NCBI GenBank assembly: GCA_031763025.1
Contig: JASSKH010000031.1
Location: forward strand, 1,860,001-1,924,000
Source: Macrocystis pyrifera
Lineage: Eukaryota > Sar > Phaeophyceae > Laminariales > Laminariaceae
Length of the DNA stretch: 64,000 bases
Reading direction: 5' to 3'
The position numbers were made by a program, and so were the translations under genes. The notes below the pieces were generated by a model, which saw only the letters and a program-made list of their open reading frames with translations, was not told where the DNA came from and made no database searches. How positions within the stretch are numbered: the stretch's first letter is position 1; each line of letters begins with the position of its first letter. Of this stretch, positions 48,532 through 59,490 are shown piece by piece.

Positions 48532-49826
48532 CGCGCCGCACCGCCGCTGTCCCGCCGCTGCCGCTGCCACCGCCACCACCGCTGCTGCTGCTGCTGCCGC
48601 CCCTGTAACAACGTTGCTTAGCTGCTGTGACGATGTGATTCTGCCGTGTTGCCACCGTCAAGGGCACATTTGACTCGCGCCTGAGGCCCTGCTTCAAGTG
48701 TATTTGTTAGTACTCCAGTTTTACTCGTGATGGGATGCAATCGCTCGGCGTGCGGCCACCCCGGTGTCTGGCTGGCACGTCGGGTACCAGCTTTCTTTTA
48801 TGGGTTCGAGGGCTTTTCTCTTCACGTTAAAATCGTGTTTTCCGGCGTATCTCCAGCGATTGTTACGTAAAAATCGAGTAAGAAATAAAAATATATCAGT
48901 ATATTAAATAGAAATGTACTTGTTCAATTGGGAGTGCCTGTCGAAGTTCAGTATCAAACAATTCGTCGCCTGCAGCGAGAAATGATAGGTGACGGGGCAT
49001 GCTTCTGTGGACCATGTGGATGCTCTGCTGCTGCCGAGGTAACCCGTATTGCTTGCTTCACCTTCACTGTGGCCACTCCGAAGGAAAGCTTGTACAACGC
49101 TGATCGCTTTACGTGGTATACTCCTGTCTTTGAAAAAAAAAACAGATTTTCGGGGTAGTTACGGCTGCGATACTATTTTTGGTACACATATCATAATGAC
49201 AATTTATGGCACCCTGCCAAAAACACCATTACTTCAGCACTGACCCTCGGAATAGCTCGCTAAATATACTTTTGTATGCGGGAGATGATCTCTTCCACGA
49301 ACGAATCATCACTAAAAACACCCCATAGTCAGGAGACCATATACTTGAGTTTTCCTATCTCTGAGGCTTTTTTGCTAAAATAGTTGAGTGCGTGAGACCG
49401 ATTTTGCGCCTAAGAAAAAAATACAGAGTATCATGTAGGCCGTTACAGCGCATTGATAACCCTACCCCCCCCCTACCCCCCCCCCCTGCCCGCCCGCCCG
49501 CCCCAACACAAAGGTAGTGATACAATAGGCCACCATTGTAGGCTAGACTCGACCTGGTACACTTTGCTACATAAATTTGGGGTTTGTTGGTAAAAAAAAT
49601 AGCATGTTTGCATGTACCAAAAAGCGCGAACGCAACCCCTGGTAAGCAGTGCTTTCAGAAGTCAATCATCGTGTACCAAGTGCGAGAGCACATCGGAGCG
49701 GGGATACCGGCGATCATCCCTCTACTGTAAGGAAATAAACAACAAAAGCTCACCAATAGGTACACGGACCACATACAATCAACACCCCCGGAAAAAAAAC
49801 CGAGACCTGCACTTTTCGCTTTGAGA
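48531..49826. other. Spacer with no recognised gene
   Basis: Short frames only. A second C-rich patch lies at 49463-49503. Confidence 0.35.
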
Positions 49827-49886
49827 ATCCGATGACCCAAGCCGTCGGATTTTGGGTCAAAATCCGACGACTTGAGTCATCAGATT
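49827..49886. repeat. Inverted repeat (hairpin) at the edge of the 126-bp duplication
   Basis: CCGATGACCCAAGCCGTCGG and CCGACGACTTGAGTCATCAG are near-perfect inverted arms, extended by ATTTTG and CAAAAT, around a short GGGT spacer. The right arm is also part of each 126-bp tandem unit. Confidence 0.7.
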
Positions 49887-50109
49887 TTCAAATCGAAAAA
49901 TGACATGCTCTCTAATTCAAGATGTTATACACGACAGCAAACAGCAGCAGAACGATCGATGAGTTGGATGGTGACACAGCTGTCAAAATCCGACGACTTG
50001 GGTCATCAGATTTTCAAATCGAAAAATGGCATGCTCTCTAATTCAAGATGTTATACACGACAGCAAACAGCAGAAGAACGATCGATGAGTTGGATGGTGA
50101 CACAGCTGT
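49857..50109 (+). repeat. 126-bp tandem duplication
   Basis: Two adjacent units (49857-49982 and 49983-50108) share TCAAAATCCGACGACTTG through TGGTGACACAGCTGT with only a handful of substitutions. The near-identity indicates a recent duplication. No protein or RNA is recognised in it. Confidence 0.85.
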
Positions 50110-51111
50110 ATAGCGACGTTGCTTCGCGCCCGACGCGCGGTCGGCGGGCGGAGCGTCCCTCCGTGGCAAGACTACAGTCGGTTGGCGCTGGCTCGGGCCT
50201 TAAGACCAAGACAAGCGCACTCGGTGCGCACTCCTCCATGGAAACGTACTCGTAGACTACACTGCTGTACAGCGGCATCAGCAGCAGCAGTCAGACACAT
50301 TTTGAAACACAAAATACCAAGACAGCTTGACTCTAGCGCACGCGCCACGTCTCATCGCCGCTAGACCATAGGCAGTCAGCCTTGGCTCGGACGCTTGGGT
50401 CCGACGCGCAGGGCAGCGCACCCAGCGCGTCTCTTCGCGGCGCCAGATTGCAACAAAAGCAGTTGGTCTTGGCGGTTACTCGAATCTCAGCACGCGTAGT
50501 AAATCTGCTTTTTCCGCACAGGACGACTGTTTCGATTTGCCAAGTTTACATCTAAAAATGCGATCGGGTCAAAATCTGAAGCTCAAAAAATCGAACCGCA
50601 TAGGAAGCGACCTGAAACTAAGTTTTTAAAAAATGCTGTTTTTCTACATTCGTATGGAAACCCCACCTCCCTGTTTTTTTTGTGTACTTTACTTTTGCGC
50701 TGCTGTAAATATCGTGCTCGAATCCCACCTCCCTGGTTTTTGGTTGTATTTGATCGCTCGCTTTTTTAATTCGTGTTTACTGCTGTGTACAGACACCGCA
50801 CCTCTCTGGGTGTGCTTCTCATTCTGGATCGGGGGCGAGTGTGGTGTCACTTTATCGTTTTGTCGTCTATCCATCCCACAACTGCCGAGCGTTTAAAACG
50901 AAAAGTAAAAACTGACATAGTAAGCACAACACGCTGGCTTCTCACTTGGACATCTGAAAAGATAGCCGCCTGCCTTCCAATGGCTGAAGCCTGTGCTTTT
51001 TTATCTGAACTCTCCGCAGTTGCCCCCGCTCCCACCGCTCCCACTGCTCCCACCCCAACATTCGCCTCCCGCCAACCCCCGCCACTGCCACCGCCGCTGC
51101 CACCAAGGTCA
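50110..51111. other. Spacer downstream of the coiled-coil gene
   Basis: Short frames only. The words CACCTCCCTGTTTTT and CACCTCCCTGGTTTTT form a direct repeat at 50665 and 50727. 51020-51190 is CCG/CCA-rich, so it is open as Pro/Ala on one strand and Gly on the other. Confidence 0.35.
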
Positions 51112-54036
51112 CTAGCACCACCGCCGCTGGTACCATCCCCTCCCCACCTCTCGCGTCCACCGCCATCGTGTCGCACCCCCCCCCCGCTCTCCCGAGCCCC
51201 TGCCATTGAATGAGCGTTCGCCAACATCTTGCCCGCTTCGTGGTTTAGCAGTTGCGCCGTGAACCCACTCGACCTGGCGGCCCATGTTCGGCTTGACGCG
51301 CCCCGCGTTCTCGACAGCCTCGCTCTCGCCTGCCTTGTGGTCGAAAGACAGGGAGCCGGTTGACCTCGTGTTCCCGGTCATCAGCCGACGAGTAGCGGCG
51401 AAAGACACCGGGGCCGTCGAAGGCGAAGCCTGAGCAGGGGGACACAGCGAAGCCTGGACGGAACGTGAAACCTGAACAACGCCCGGAGGTGGCTTGTTGG
51501 GTCGCTGTTGCTCCGAACGCTGCTTCTCGGCGAGCTGCTGTTGAGCGCGCGAGAGAGAGAGAGCGGGGGGGTGGGGGGGGAGAGGGGTACAGTAGAGAGA
51601 GAAAGGGAGGGGAGATACGGCGAGAGAGGTATATCGAGAGGAACAGACAGACAGACAGGGAGGGAGACAAACAGACAGACAAGAGTTAACACAAGACAAA
51701 CAAACACTTCAGACAGACAAATAGACAGATCAGTTCAGACAGACAGCTGGTCGAAGCAGCTAGACAGACAGACAGAAAGACAGCTAGTCGGAGCAGCTAG
51801 ACAGGCAAACAGCTAGACAGCTAGACAGACAGGCGACATAGTAAACAGAACACCAACCCCCAAACAATTCCATCTACGGACTGCACAGTACATCAAGTCC
51901 TGATAAGTCGCATCTACTGACTCTACAGTACATCAACCGCCGACCTACCTTCCTGCAGGTGCCATTACGTTTCTAGGCCAAACTACTTGGAATTTGGGCG
52001 GAGGGGGAAAGCAGTCCTAATACAATGAAATCGCGGCACCGCATAACCGCGAAAGCCACAAAAATAAAGAACAAACCTAAAAAAAACAAGCTATTACGGG
52101 GGTTCATAGTTAACGGGACCACATTTTGTTAGTAAAAATAGATAAATATATAGGTTTTTATGTATACCATAGGTCCTATTAACTATGGACCCCCGTAATA
52201 GCTTTCTGCACACAAGCTAGGCGGTCGTTCCGCACGCAGGACATATAGAGAGAATCAGCCAACCACCCCCGCCCCAAAACAGCAAACTGAGAGACCAAAA
52301 ACGCACGACCCACCGCAAGCATCAATGTCGCCACTACCACCCCCACCACAACCATCGCCATCACCAGCATCACTATCACCAACACTACATACCGCAATCA
52401 TCATCGTCGCTATCATCAACATCACCCCCATCGTGGTTATATATATTATTCGTGGGTTGGGTTGGCGTCGGCTGGCAACGACACTGTAAAACATGCCGCT
52501 CACTACGTGAGCTAGACATCCAGGGTAACGTTATTTTTGTTTTTGTTTTTTTGGAGGTCGCCCACAGCTGGTCGTCGAGTTAGATCATTTGTGCGAGGTA
52601 AAGAACCTTTACTCTGCACAAGGGAATTGATCGTATCACGTAGTGTTCAAGGTAAGGCACCCAAGAGGCAGCTACATAGTAAACCCATTGCTGTCTCTGG
52701 AAGTGGCCATACGCCAGATTTGAAATCAATTCATTGATGCTGTCATCCATATGCAAGAAACTCCGCCTCTAAAGCGGTTCTTAGTAGGATGCAGCTCACC
52801 CTTCATGCGACTCGCCGGACACCTCACGGCGCTCCGCGCCTGGTACAAGCAATGTCTGCCTGGTCGGTGAAAACCCGACATGCTCCGTCCCGGCATTGTA
52901 GGGATGCGAGGGTCTATGGTCATACGACTACGGCCATACATGAGATCAAGTACATATCTCCTATCGAGTACACCCCCCCCCCCCCCCCCCCCCCATCGTG
53001 GTCCTCACACTCGTCATCGCTAGTACCATCTAACCATCATCGTTCAAAGTCACGAAAAAACGAACAAAAATGAAGCAAGCCACCTCACAAGCCGACCCTC
53101 CTCCCACTCACCTCCACGTCCTTCTCCTTCTTCTTCTTCAGAAGGGCCACCTCCTGTGTACCCTTCTCCTTCCCGGCCTCCGCCACTCGTAACGCCTCCC
53201 GGAGACTCTCCAACTTCCCCTTCATCTCCTCTTGGGACGCTTTCGCCGCCTTCGCCGCCTGCGATTTCTCCAACCGCGCGTCCTTGATTGCCGAGGAAAG
53301 TTCCGCAAGTTGTTCCTCAGAACGGTCTCGGAGCGTCTGCAGTTCCGCGCGGAGGGAGTTGGCTTCCCGCCCAGCTTCCAGCGCTTCCTCCTGGGCTTCA
53401 GACAGCGCCGCCGCGGTGCGTTCTTGGGCACCGGTGGCGGCTTGAAGGGACTTTGCGTGGTCTCCATGAGCCTGTTTATTGAATGAATGTGTTAGCGGAA
53501 GCGGGGAGGGGGGGGGGGGGGGGGGGGGGGGGGCGGGGGATGACGACAAGTACGTAAGGGGGGTGGGGGGTAAAATACTTTGTTTGACTGTTTGCTTGTT
53601 TGTGTGATTGGTTTATTGTTTCTTTGAGTTTGCTTTGTTGTCTATGCGTTTGGTTGCTGTTTTAGTTTGCCTTTTTGTTGATTCGTTTGTTTGATTTGAT
53701 GTTATTTGATTCCAGTTTTGGCTGCTGCTCGCTCATTAGCATTTCCAATTGTTGGCCTGCCACACAACAAACGAATTTGAAAACAAACAGATATAAGCAG
53801 TACAAACACAAAAACCACACCTTCGAGAGCTTGACCCGCAACTCCTCCAAGGCGGCCTTAGCCTCGGCTTGGCTTGCCGCTTCTCGGCTTGCGGCTTCTT
53901 GGCTTGCCGCCTCGGCTGCCCCTTCCGCCGCCCGGGCTGTCTCGTCGATAGCCTGCCTCGCGGCCTCGAGGTCCGCCAGCACGTCGTCTACCTCCCTTTG
54001 CTTGGTTACAAGAGCATTTTCCGCTTCCGCCAAGCG
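51112..54036 (-). CDS. Coiled-coil protein gene, three visible exons (5'-incomplete)
   Basis: On the minus strand I propose exons 54036-53821 (72 codons), 53471-53112 (120 codons) and 51537-51112 (141 codons plus stop). All have AG before and GT after where needed and all join in phase 0. The first two encode uninterrupted heptad-like helix rich in Ala, Glu, Lys, Arg and Gln (for example LAEAENALVTKQREVDDVL and DARLEKSQAAKAAKASQEEM); the last encodes a Pro/Ser/Gly-rich tail. A long cytoskeletal or scaffolding coiled coil is plausible, but no family is assigned. The intron before the last exon has taken in a LINE tail (52438-52993) and a MITE (52094-52198); the other visible intron holds a 26-base G-run. 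Upstream exons are not found: beyond 54036 lies the large palindrome. Copies of the second exon occur in both palindrome arms, and a related exon at 63463 (+). Confidence 0.6.
51545..51840. repeat. GA-rich then GACA repeat tract
   Basis: 51548-51620 is GA/GGGG-rich and 51640-51835 is dominated by ACAG/CAGA units, with a longer unit (AGACAGCTAGTCGGAGCAGCT and variants) repeated two or three times near 51745-51825. It lies in an intron of the coiled-coil gene, just upstream of the last exon's acceptor. Confidence 0.7.
52094..52198 (+). mobile_element. MITE, family A copy 3 (105 bp), in an intron
   Basis: TTACGGGGGTTCATAGTTAA and TTAACTATGGACCCCCGTAA form its ends; TA flanks both sides within AGCTA...TAGCT. 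It has the same orientation as copy 1 and only a few substitutions from it. It lies in an intron of the coiled-coil gene. Confidence 0.87.
52438..52993 (+). mobile_element. LINE 3'-end insertion with target-site duplication and poly-C tail
   Basis: The segment matches the last about 0.55 kb of the LINE at 59.6-63.4 kb and ends in a poly-C run of about 21 bases. CATCGTGGT at 52429-52437 is repeated at 52994-53002, a 9-bp target duplication. The interrupted sequence is the ATC-rich intron of the coiled-coil gene, whose uninterrupted relatives are seen in both palindrome arms (57290-57350 and 57880-57960). It shows that the C-run is the true 3' end of this LINE. Confidence 0.88.
53508..53533. 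repeat. Poly-G tract, 26 bp, in an intron
   Basis: It lies 35 bp upstream of the acceptor of the 120-codon exon of the minus-strand coiled-coil gene, so in the transcript it is a C-run near the branch region. Confidence 0.9.
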
Positions 54037-54379
54037 CTGAGAAGTTTTGAAGGGAGGTAGTGTTCGAGGGTTAGTGTTCAGAGGTTGCGCCGACAAGTGC
54101 CAAGGGCGGGGAGCCGTGGCGGGGAGCCGTGGCGGGGAGAGGCAGAGATGTGGGGGGGACGGATGATTGAGGGCTGGCGTTTCCCCTACTTGGAGCGATG
54201 ATCAGATATTTTCGGGCGGATACCTTGGTGCGAAGGTGGGGCGGGGGGGCGATGAGGTGGACAATTCTACCAGGCAGAAGCTTTTGCGTAATTATTATAA
54301 TCTTGAAACGACACACGTTGTTCTTCCTCGTTGGAATGCATTGGCGGCAAGCGGGGTGGAGGAGGGGGAAGGGAGGGGA

Positions 54380-55505
54380 CGGGGGGGGGGGGTACTCGAT
54401 ATCATGCATGACCGTCGTCGTATGACCATAGACTCTTGCATCTCTACAATGTCGGGACAGCGCACGTCGGGTTTTCACCGACCAAGCAAACATTTCTTGC
54501 ACCTGGTGCGACGCGCTGTAAGGTGTGCCGTGAGTCGCATGGAAGGGTGAGCTGCATCTTACAAAAAACCGCTTGTGGGGCGGACTTGCATATGGATGAC
54601 AGCTTCAATGAGGTAATTTAATTTCGGGTGTGGCCACTTCCAGATACAGCAATGGGGTTACTATGTAACTTCCTCTTGGGTGCCATAACATAAACAATAC
54701 GTGATGCCATCGTTCCCCTTGTGCGGTGTAAAGGTTCTCCGCCCCGCACAAATTAACTAACCCGATCACCAGCTGTGACCGACAGCCAAACGAAATAAAA
54801 AACGGAACGCTGGAAGTCTAGCTCACGCACTGAGCGGCATGTTCTACAGTGTGTTGCCGACGGACGCCAACCCAACCGACATATAACATATATACCCTGG
54901 TAGAGAGGGCGTGCTTCTTTGTTTCTTGCCTCAGTCGTTTGACCCTTGACCACGCATCCCTTTCGAGACGGAGCACCGCTCCTACTCCTACTAGAGGCAC
55001 CCCCAACAATTGGGCGCTTATTACGTTGTTTCCATACAACACACAGATTGTAAATTTGCTAGTCTCATCCCCTTCCTGTTTCGCCGCCCGTGGCCACCAT
55101 TTCTCTCCTAGGATAGCGACTGTTTTCTCGCTGCTGTCTATAATAGTGTAACAAACTCCTTCATGTTACATTCGTCTGTCTCCCTCATCTCCTCTTCTGA
55201 CACATCTTCTTCCTCCTTGTACCTTTCACATTATCCTACGATGCAAGTTCTACCCTCTATTGCTTTGCCACACGGACACATCTGTGCATCTACTTCCCCC
55301 TCCTCCCGGCTACTGGTGTACTTATTTCTTCTTTCGGGCAGGTCCAGGTCCCCTACACGAAATCGCAGCTTCAGCGTTTTCGCGAAGTTCGTAGGGGCCG
55401 CCCAAATACCTTTTCATTCCTATCCCTTCGCTCAACCTCCCGTACATCTCCCAAGCGTTTTCCCGATTCCACCTGACTTCTTAGCGGTAGCCTGCTACTG
55501 TACTA
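54380..55505 (-). mobile_element. LINE 3'-end fragment, minus strand, in the left palindrome arm
   Basis: It ends in a 13-base C-run (54380-54392, G here) and holds the about 0.55-kb 3' module plus about 0.55 kb of the C-terminal coding end, whose sense strand is minus. The apparent plus-strand frame 55163-55528 is its antisense. The matching fragment in the right arm is at 58868-59490. Confidence 0.82.
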
Positions 55506-55517
55506 ATCTACAATTAA

Positions 55518-56404
55518 GGGGACGCTAGCACGCTCAGGAATGCGTCGTCAAGTATCCGCTCGTAGGTGTTTCGGCAACGAATAAAGACGACTTGGAACTA
55601 GAGCGAGGGATTTGCAACCAAGATCCGTATTTCGTGGTTGTAGAATGGTCGACGCAAATATACGAGAATCCTGAGCTTCGTGGCCCGTTTTTGTGCTTTT
55701 TCGGGCCCAATAAATTACTACCCATCATGGAAACGTAGTTTTGCGCCTAGCAGCATCTTCGACGACTCCCTAAGAGATATAACATCCGCCCTGACGAACA
55801 GCAATCTTATAGTGAAGACCGTTTCTTCATCGATGATGATGTGGCCATTTTGTGCTATGCTCCCTTGCGTGAAAATAAAGACATTTTAGCGTTTTTTTTG
55901 CGAGCTTTTTGTGATACTCGCTCGCAATTTCGAGTACGCGAAAACATCTCGTGAGTCGTTTCTCGCTGCCTACGACGGCCGCTTTGGCACACCCGACTCC
56001 CTCATGGACCTCATCATGGGCACCCCTCAATTTCGCGGGCTGTAGTCTCCTGTGATGAGCTGTAGCTGCCCGCAAGTGAAGCGTGAAACGTTCGGTCGGG
56101 GGTTGTTTTTCTTCTCATCTTGTGCACCCCATATTTCCGCCGGTTTCAAACACTGGAGTACCTTTTAGTCGAGGTTTAGGCCTCTGTTGAGAACCTGCGG
56201 AGGATCAACCTCGAGAGAAATCCAAGCAGCTGTCATGAACCTCTAACAAGTTACCGTCGCTCTCCGGTAAACACCAACCGGCCGAAGTTCTAAACGGAGC
56301 GTGTTAAGATAGCGATTTTTTTTTTTTCTGTTCCGATTTAACATCTAGATATCAGAGTCACCGGAAACCCGGGGACCAGGGGACGTTTGGGTGCCAGCGT
56401 CCCC
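55518..56404. mobile_element. 887-bp DNA-transposon-like insertion with TTAA-type target
   Basis: GGGGACGCTAGCAC at the left and GTGCCAGCGTCCCC at the right are 14-bp inverted repeats with one mismatch. They are flanked by TTAA (55514-55517) and TTGA (56405-56408), while the right palindrome arm shows the unfilled site with a single TTGA (58857-58860). A TTAA-type target recalls piggyBac-like elements, but no transposase is recognised. Inside, the plus strand has coding-like stretches: 55549-55737 with QDPYFVVVEWSTQIYENPEL, 55799-55953 with EDRFFIDDDVAILCY, and 55957-56045 with AAYDGRFGTPDSLMDLIMG. They lie in different frames and look like the remains of one gene of unknown family. Confidence 0.65.
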
Positions 56405-57604
56405 TTGAACTCACACACCAGGTACGAAGTACATACTCTATATAATCCTGAAAACATCTCTGTCTGTCTGTCTGTCGCAATGATGTCGTCGTTCAAAGCT
56501 TTTCAGTCCCGCCTTGCCGCATGGTACTCGGAGAGACTTGGGGACACAACCAGCGGAACACTGGGACTCATGCCGTGCCGAGCGGTGGTCTTCGCGTGTT
56601 GACCATAGCCGATAATCCCGAGGTCATCCCGGGCCATAAAGTTAGCATTGCCGCTACGTTTCTATTTCAAGCTCATACAATACGTAGCCGATTGGCCGAG
56701 TCGACTTCTGCCCATAGTCCAAACCCATGCCAGCGGCCGCGGGCATTGTTCTAATACGTTAGTAGGTTAATAGAATGTAGAGCCAGTTTGCTCTTCTATC
56801 TTCTCCCTGTTGTGTCTGTTTTGTTTTACCCGTTTCCCGTGTCCCTTCTTGATCATCTCTTCTTTATCTCTCCTGTTTCATTTGTATTTTTCCTGTACGC
56901 TTCTGCCAGCGCAAGGGGGGGTGGAGATCGAATCAGCGGCACGACTCGAGGTCCCAAGAGGCTTGCAGGCCGGAAACTTATATCTCCGACTCAACAGCGA
57001 CTTTGCTGACCTCGAGGAGACTACAGCCGAGCAAAGGGGGAATCCCTTGCGGAGGCAAACTCAACGGGGATGATCCGAATTAAGTTAGCACGAAATCGAG
57101 AAAACGAGACGATCACAAAAAACAACCAACAAAGTCAACCGCCGCCGCCCCTCAAACAACAAACTGCAACACCGAAAACGCACGACCCACCGCGCACACC
57201 CTTGTCACCACCACCACCGCCATCAACGTCATCATCACCAGCATCACTAGCATCATCCCTGTAACCGCAACCACCATCGTCGATATCACCAACGTCATCC
57301 CCATCATCACCCGTACAACTCGTCATCGCTAGTATCATCATACAATCCTCATTTCACAGTCACGAAAAAACTAAACAAAAAAGAAGCAAGCCACCCCACA
57401 AGCCGACCATCTTCCCACCCACCTCCGCGTCCTTCTTCGTCTTCTTCTCCGTGCGGGCCATCTCTTGTAGAACCTTCTCCTTCCCAGCCTCCACCACTCG
57501 TGACGCCTCCCGAACACCCTCCAACGTTCCCTTCATCTCCTCTTCCGCCGCTTTCGCCGCCTTCGCCGCCTTCAATCTTTGCAAGCGCGCGTTCTTGACC
57601 GTTC
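56405..57604 (-). repeat. Left inner arm of the palindrome
   Basis: It pairs with 57619-58860 reversed. Shared landmarks include ACTCACACACCAGGTACGAAG (outer edge), CTTTTCAGTCCCGCC, GTCGACTTCTGCC, AAGGGGGAATCCCTTGC, CAAACAACAAACTGCAACACCG and GCCCGCGGC-like words. The arms differ at many positions and by small indels. Confidence 0.85.
57423..57604 (-). pseudogene. Coiled-coil exon copy, left arm
   Basis: On the minus strand this encodes KAAKAAKAAEEEMKGTLEGV and on to KKTKKDAE, followed by a GT donor at 57422. It corresponds to the second half of the 120-codon exon at 53112-53471, but its upstream half is lost at the palindrome centre, so it is probably not a working exon. Confidence 0.6.
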
Positions 57605-57642
57605 AGAGCAAAACCTCAGAACGGTCAAGGACGCGCGCTTGC
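57581..57642. repeat. Hairpin at the palindrome centre
   Basis: GCAAGCGCGCGTTCTTGACC (57581 on) and its near-perfect reverse complement ending at 57642 form 24-bp arms (23 of 24 paired) around a 14-base loop, 57605-57618. The loop falls inside what was one coiled-coil coding exon. Confidence 0.85.
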
Positions 57643-57800
57643 AGAAATCGCAGGCGGCGAAGGTGGCGAAAGCGTCGCAAGAGGAGACGAAGGGGAGGTT
57701 GGAGGGTCTTCGGGAGGCGATACGAGTGGCGGAGGCTGGGAACGAGAAGGCTCTACAGGCGGTGGCCCGTATGAAGGAGAAGACGGAGAAGGACGTGAAG
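57619..57800 (+). pseudogene. Coiled-coil exon copy, right arm
   Basis: On the plus strand it encodes VKDARLQKSQAAKVAKASQE through EKTEKDVK with a GT donor at 57801. It matches the second half of the 120-codon exon more closely than the left-arm copy does. Upstream coding is lost in the hairpin. Confidence 0.6.
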
Positions 57801-58860
57801 GTGGGTGGGAGGAGGGTTCGGCTTGTGAGGTGGCTTGCGTCCCTTTTGTTTATTTTTTAGTGACTGTGAATGATGATGGTTTGATTGGTACTAGCGATGA
57901 CGAGTGTGAGGATGATGACGAGCGTGATGTTGATGATAGCGACGATGGTGATTGCGGTTATAGTGATGATTCTGGTGCTACTGGTGATTGATGATGATGA
58001 TGTTGATGGCGGTGGTGACAAGGGTGCTTGCGGTGGGCCGTACGTTTTCGGTGTTGCAGTTTGTTGTTTGGGGGGCGGTGGCGGTTGGCTGGCTCTCTCT
58101 ATACATCCGCCGTGCGGAATCAATGTCTAGTTCGTGTGCAGAAACGAAGCTTGGTTCTTGAGTTTTGTTAGTTGTTTTTGTGGTTTTCTTGGTTTCGCGA
58201 TTCCGTTGCTATTTAATTTGATCATCCTCGTTACGTCTACCTCAGCAAGGGATTCCCCCTTGCTCGGCTGTAGTCTCCTCGAGGTCACCGAATTCGCTGT
58301 TTAGTCGGAGTGTCATTTTTACTGCCTGTAGACCTCTTGGGGCCTCGAGTCATGCATGCGCTGATTCGATCTTCACCCTCCCTTGCGCTGGCAGGGACGT
58401 CCAGGATAAATGCAAATAAAACTAAAGGGAGAAAGAAGAGAGGATCAAGAAGGGACACGGGTAAGGGGTAAGACAAAACAGACACAACAGGGAGAATAAC
58501 CTCTAACCAACATGTTAAAACAATGCCCGCGGCCTCTGGCATGGATTTGGACTACAGGCAGAAGTCGACTCGGCCAATCCGCTACGTATTGTATGAGTTC
58601 AAATAGAAAATGTAGCGGCAAAGCTAACTTTATGGCTCGGGATGGCCTCGGGATTATCAGCTATGGTCAGCACGTGAACACCACCGCTCGGCACGGCATG
58701 AGGCCCAGTGTTCCGTCGGTTGTGTCCCCAAGTCTATCCGAGTACCCATGCGGCAAGGCGGAACTGAAAAGCTTTAGACGGCGACGTCATTTGCGACAGA
58801 CAGATATATATTTCAGGATTACATACAAATTATTCACTTCGTACCTGGTGTGTGAGTTGA
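57619..58860 (+). repeat. Right inner arm of the palindrome
   Basis: Reverse complement of 56405-57604, with the uninterrupted TTGA site at its outer edge, where the left arm holds the 887-bp insertion. Confidence 0.85.
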
Positions 58861-58867
58861 ACTATAA

Positions 58868-59490
58868 ATCAATACAGAAGCAGGTTAGCGCCAAGAGGTA
58901 AGGTGGAGTCGGAACATACTTACGAGATGTACGGGGGGCTGAGCGAAGGAGTAGGAAAGAAAACACTTTTGCACGGTCCAATGGACTTCGCGAAAACGCT
59001 GAAACTACGAAATTCGTGTAGGGGACCTGGACCTGCCACAAAGAAGAAATATGTATACCAGTATTCGGGAGGAGGAGGAAGTAGATGCACAGATGTGTCC
59101 ATGTGGCAAAGCAATGGAGAGTAGAACTCGCAAAGTAAAAGAGTGTGAATTGTACAATCAGGAACGGGATGTGTCAGAAGAGGAGATTAGGGAAATAGAC
59201 GAATGTAACATGGAGGGGTTTGGCGCACTACTATAGATAGCAGCGAGAAAAAACGATCGCTATCCTACGAGATAGATGGTGGCCACAGGCAGAGAAACAG
59301 GAAGGGGACAAGACTAGCAAACAATGTATATGTATTTTATGGAAACAACGTAATGAGCGCCCAACTGTTGGAGGTGTCTCTAACAGGAGTAGGAACGGTG
59401 CTCCGTCTCGAAAGGGATGCGTGGTTCAATGGTCAAAGGACTTAAAGCAACCAACAAATGAGTACGCCTCTCCCCCCCCCCCCTCCCTCT
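58868..59490 (+). mobile_element. LINE 3'-end fragment, plus strand, in the right palindrome arm
   Basis: It begins at the AGCGCCAAGAGG region matching 62300 and keeps the C-terminal reading MCPCGKAMESRTRKVKECEL, a possible zinc-binding end. It closes with ACAAATGAGTACGCC and a C-rich tail without the about 0.55-kb 3' module of the left arm copy. Confidence 0.8.

Noticed and set aside
48305-48697. Pro-rich and Gly-rich frames across the C-run
   Set aside because: Mononucleotide repeat artefacts on both strands.
55163-55528. 121-codon plus-strand Ser-rich frame, and its match antisense at 62119-62829
   Set aside because: Both are antisense to the LINE C-terminal coding region; the resemblance reflects the LINE copies, not a host gene.
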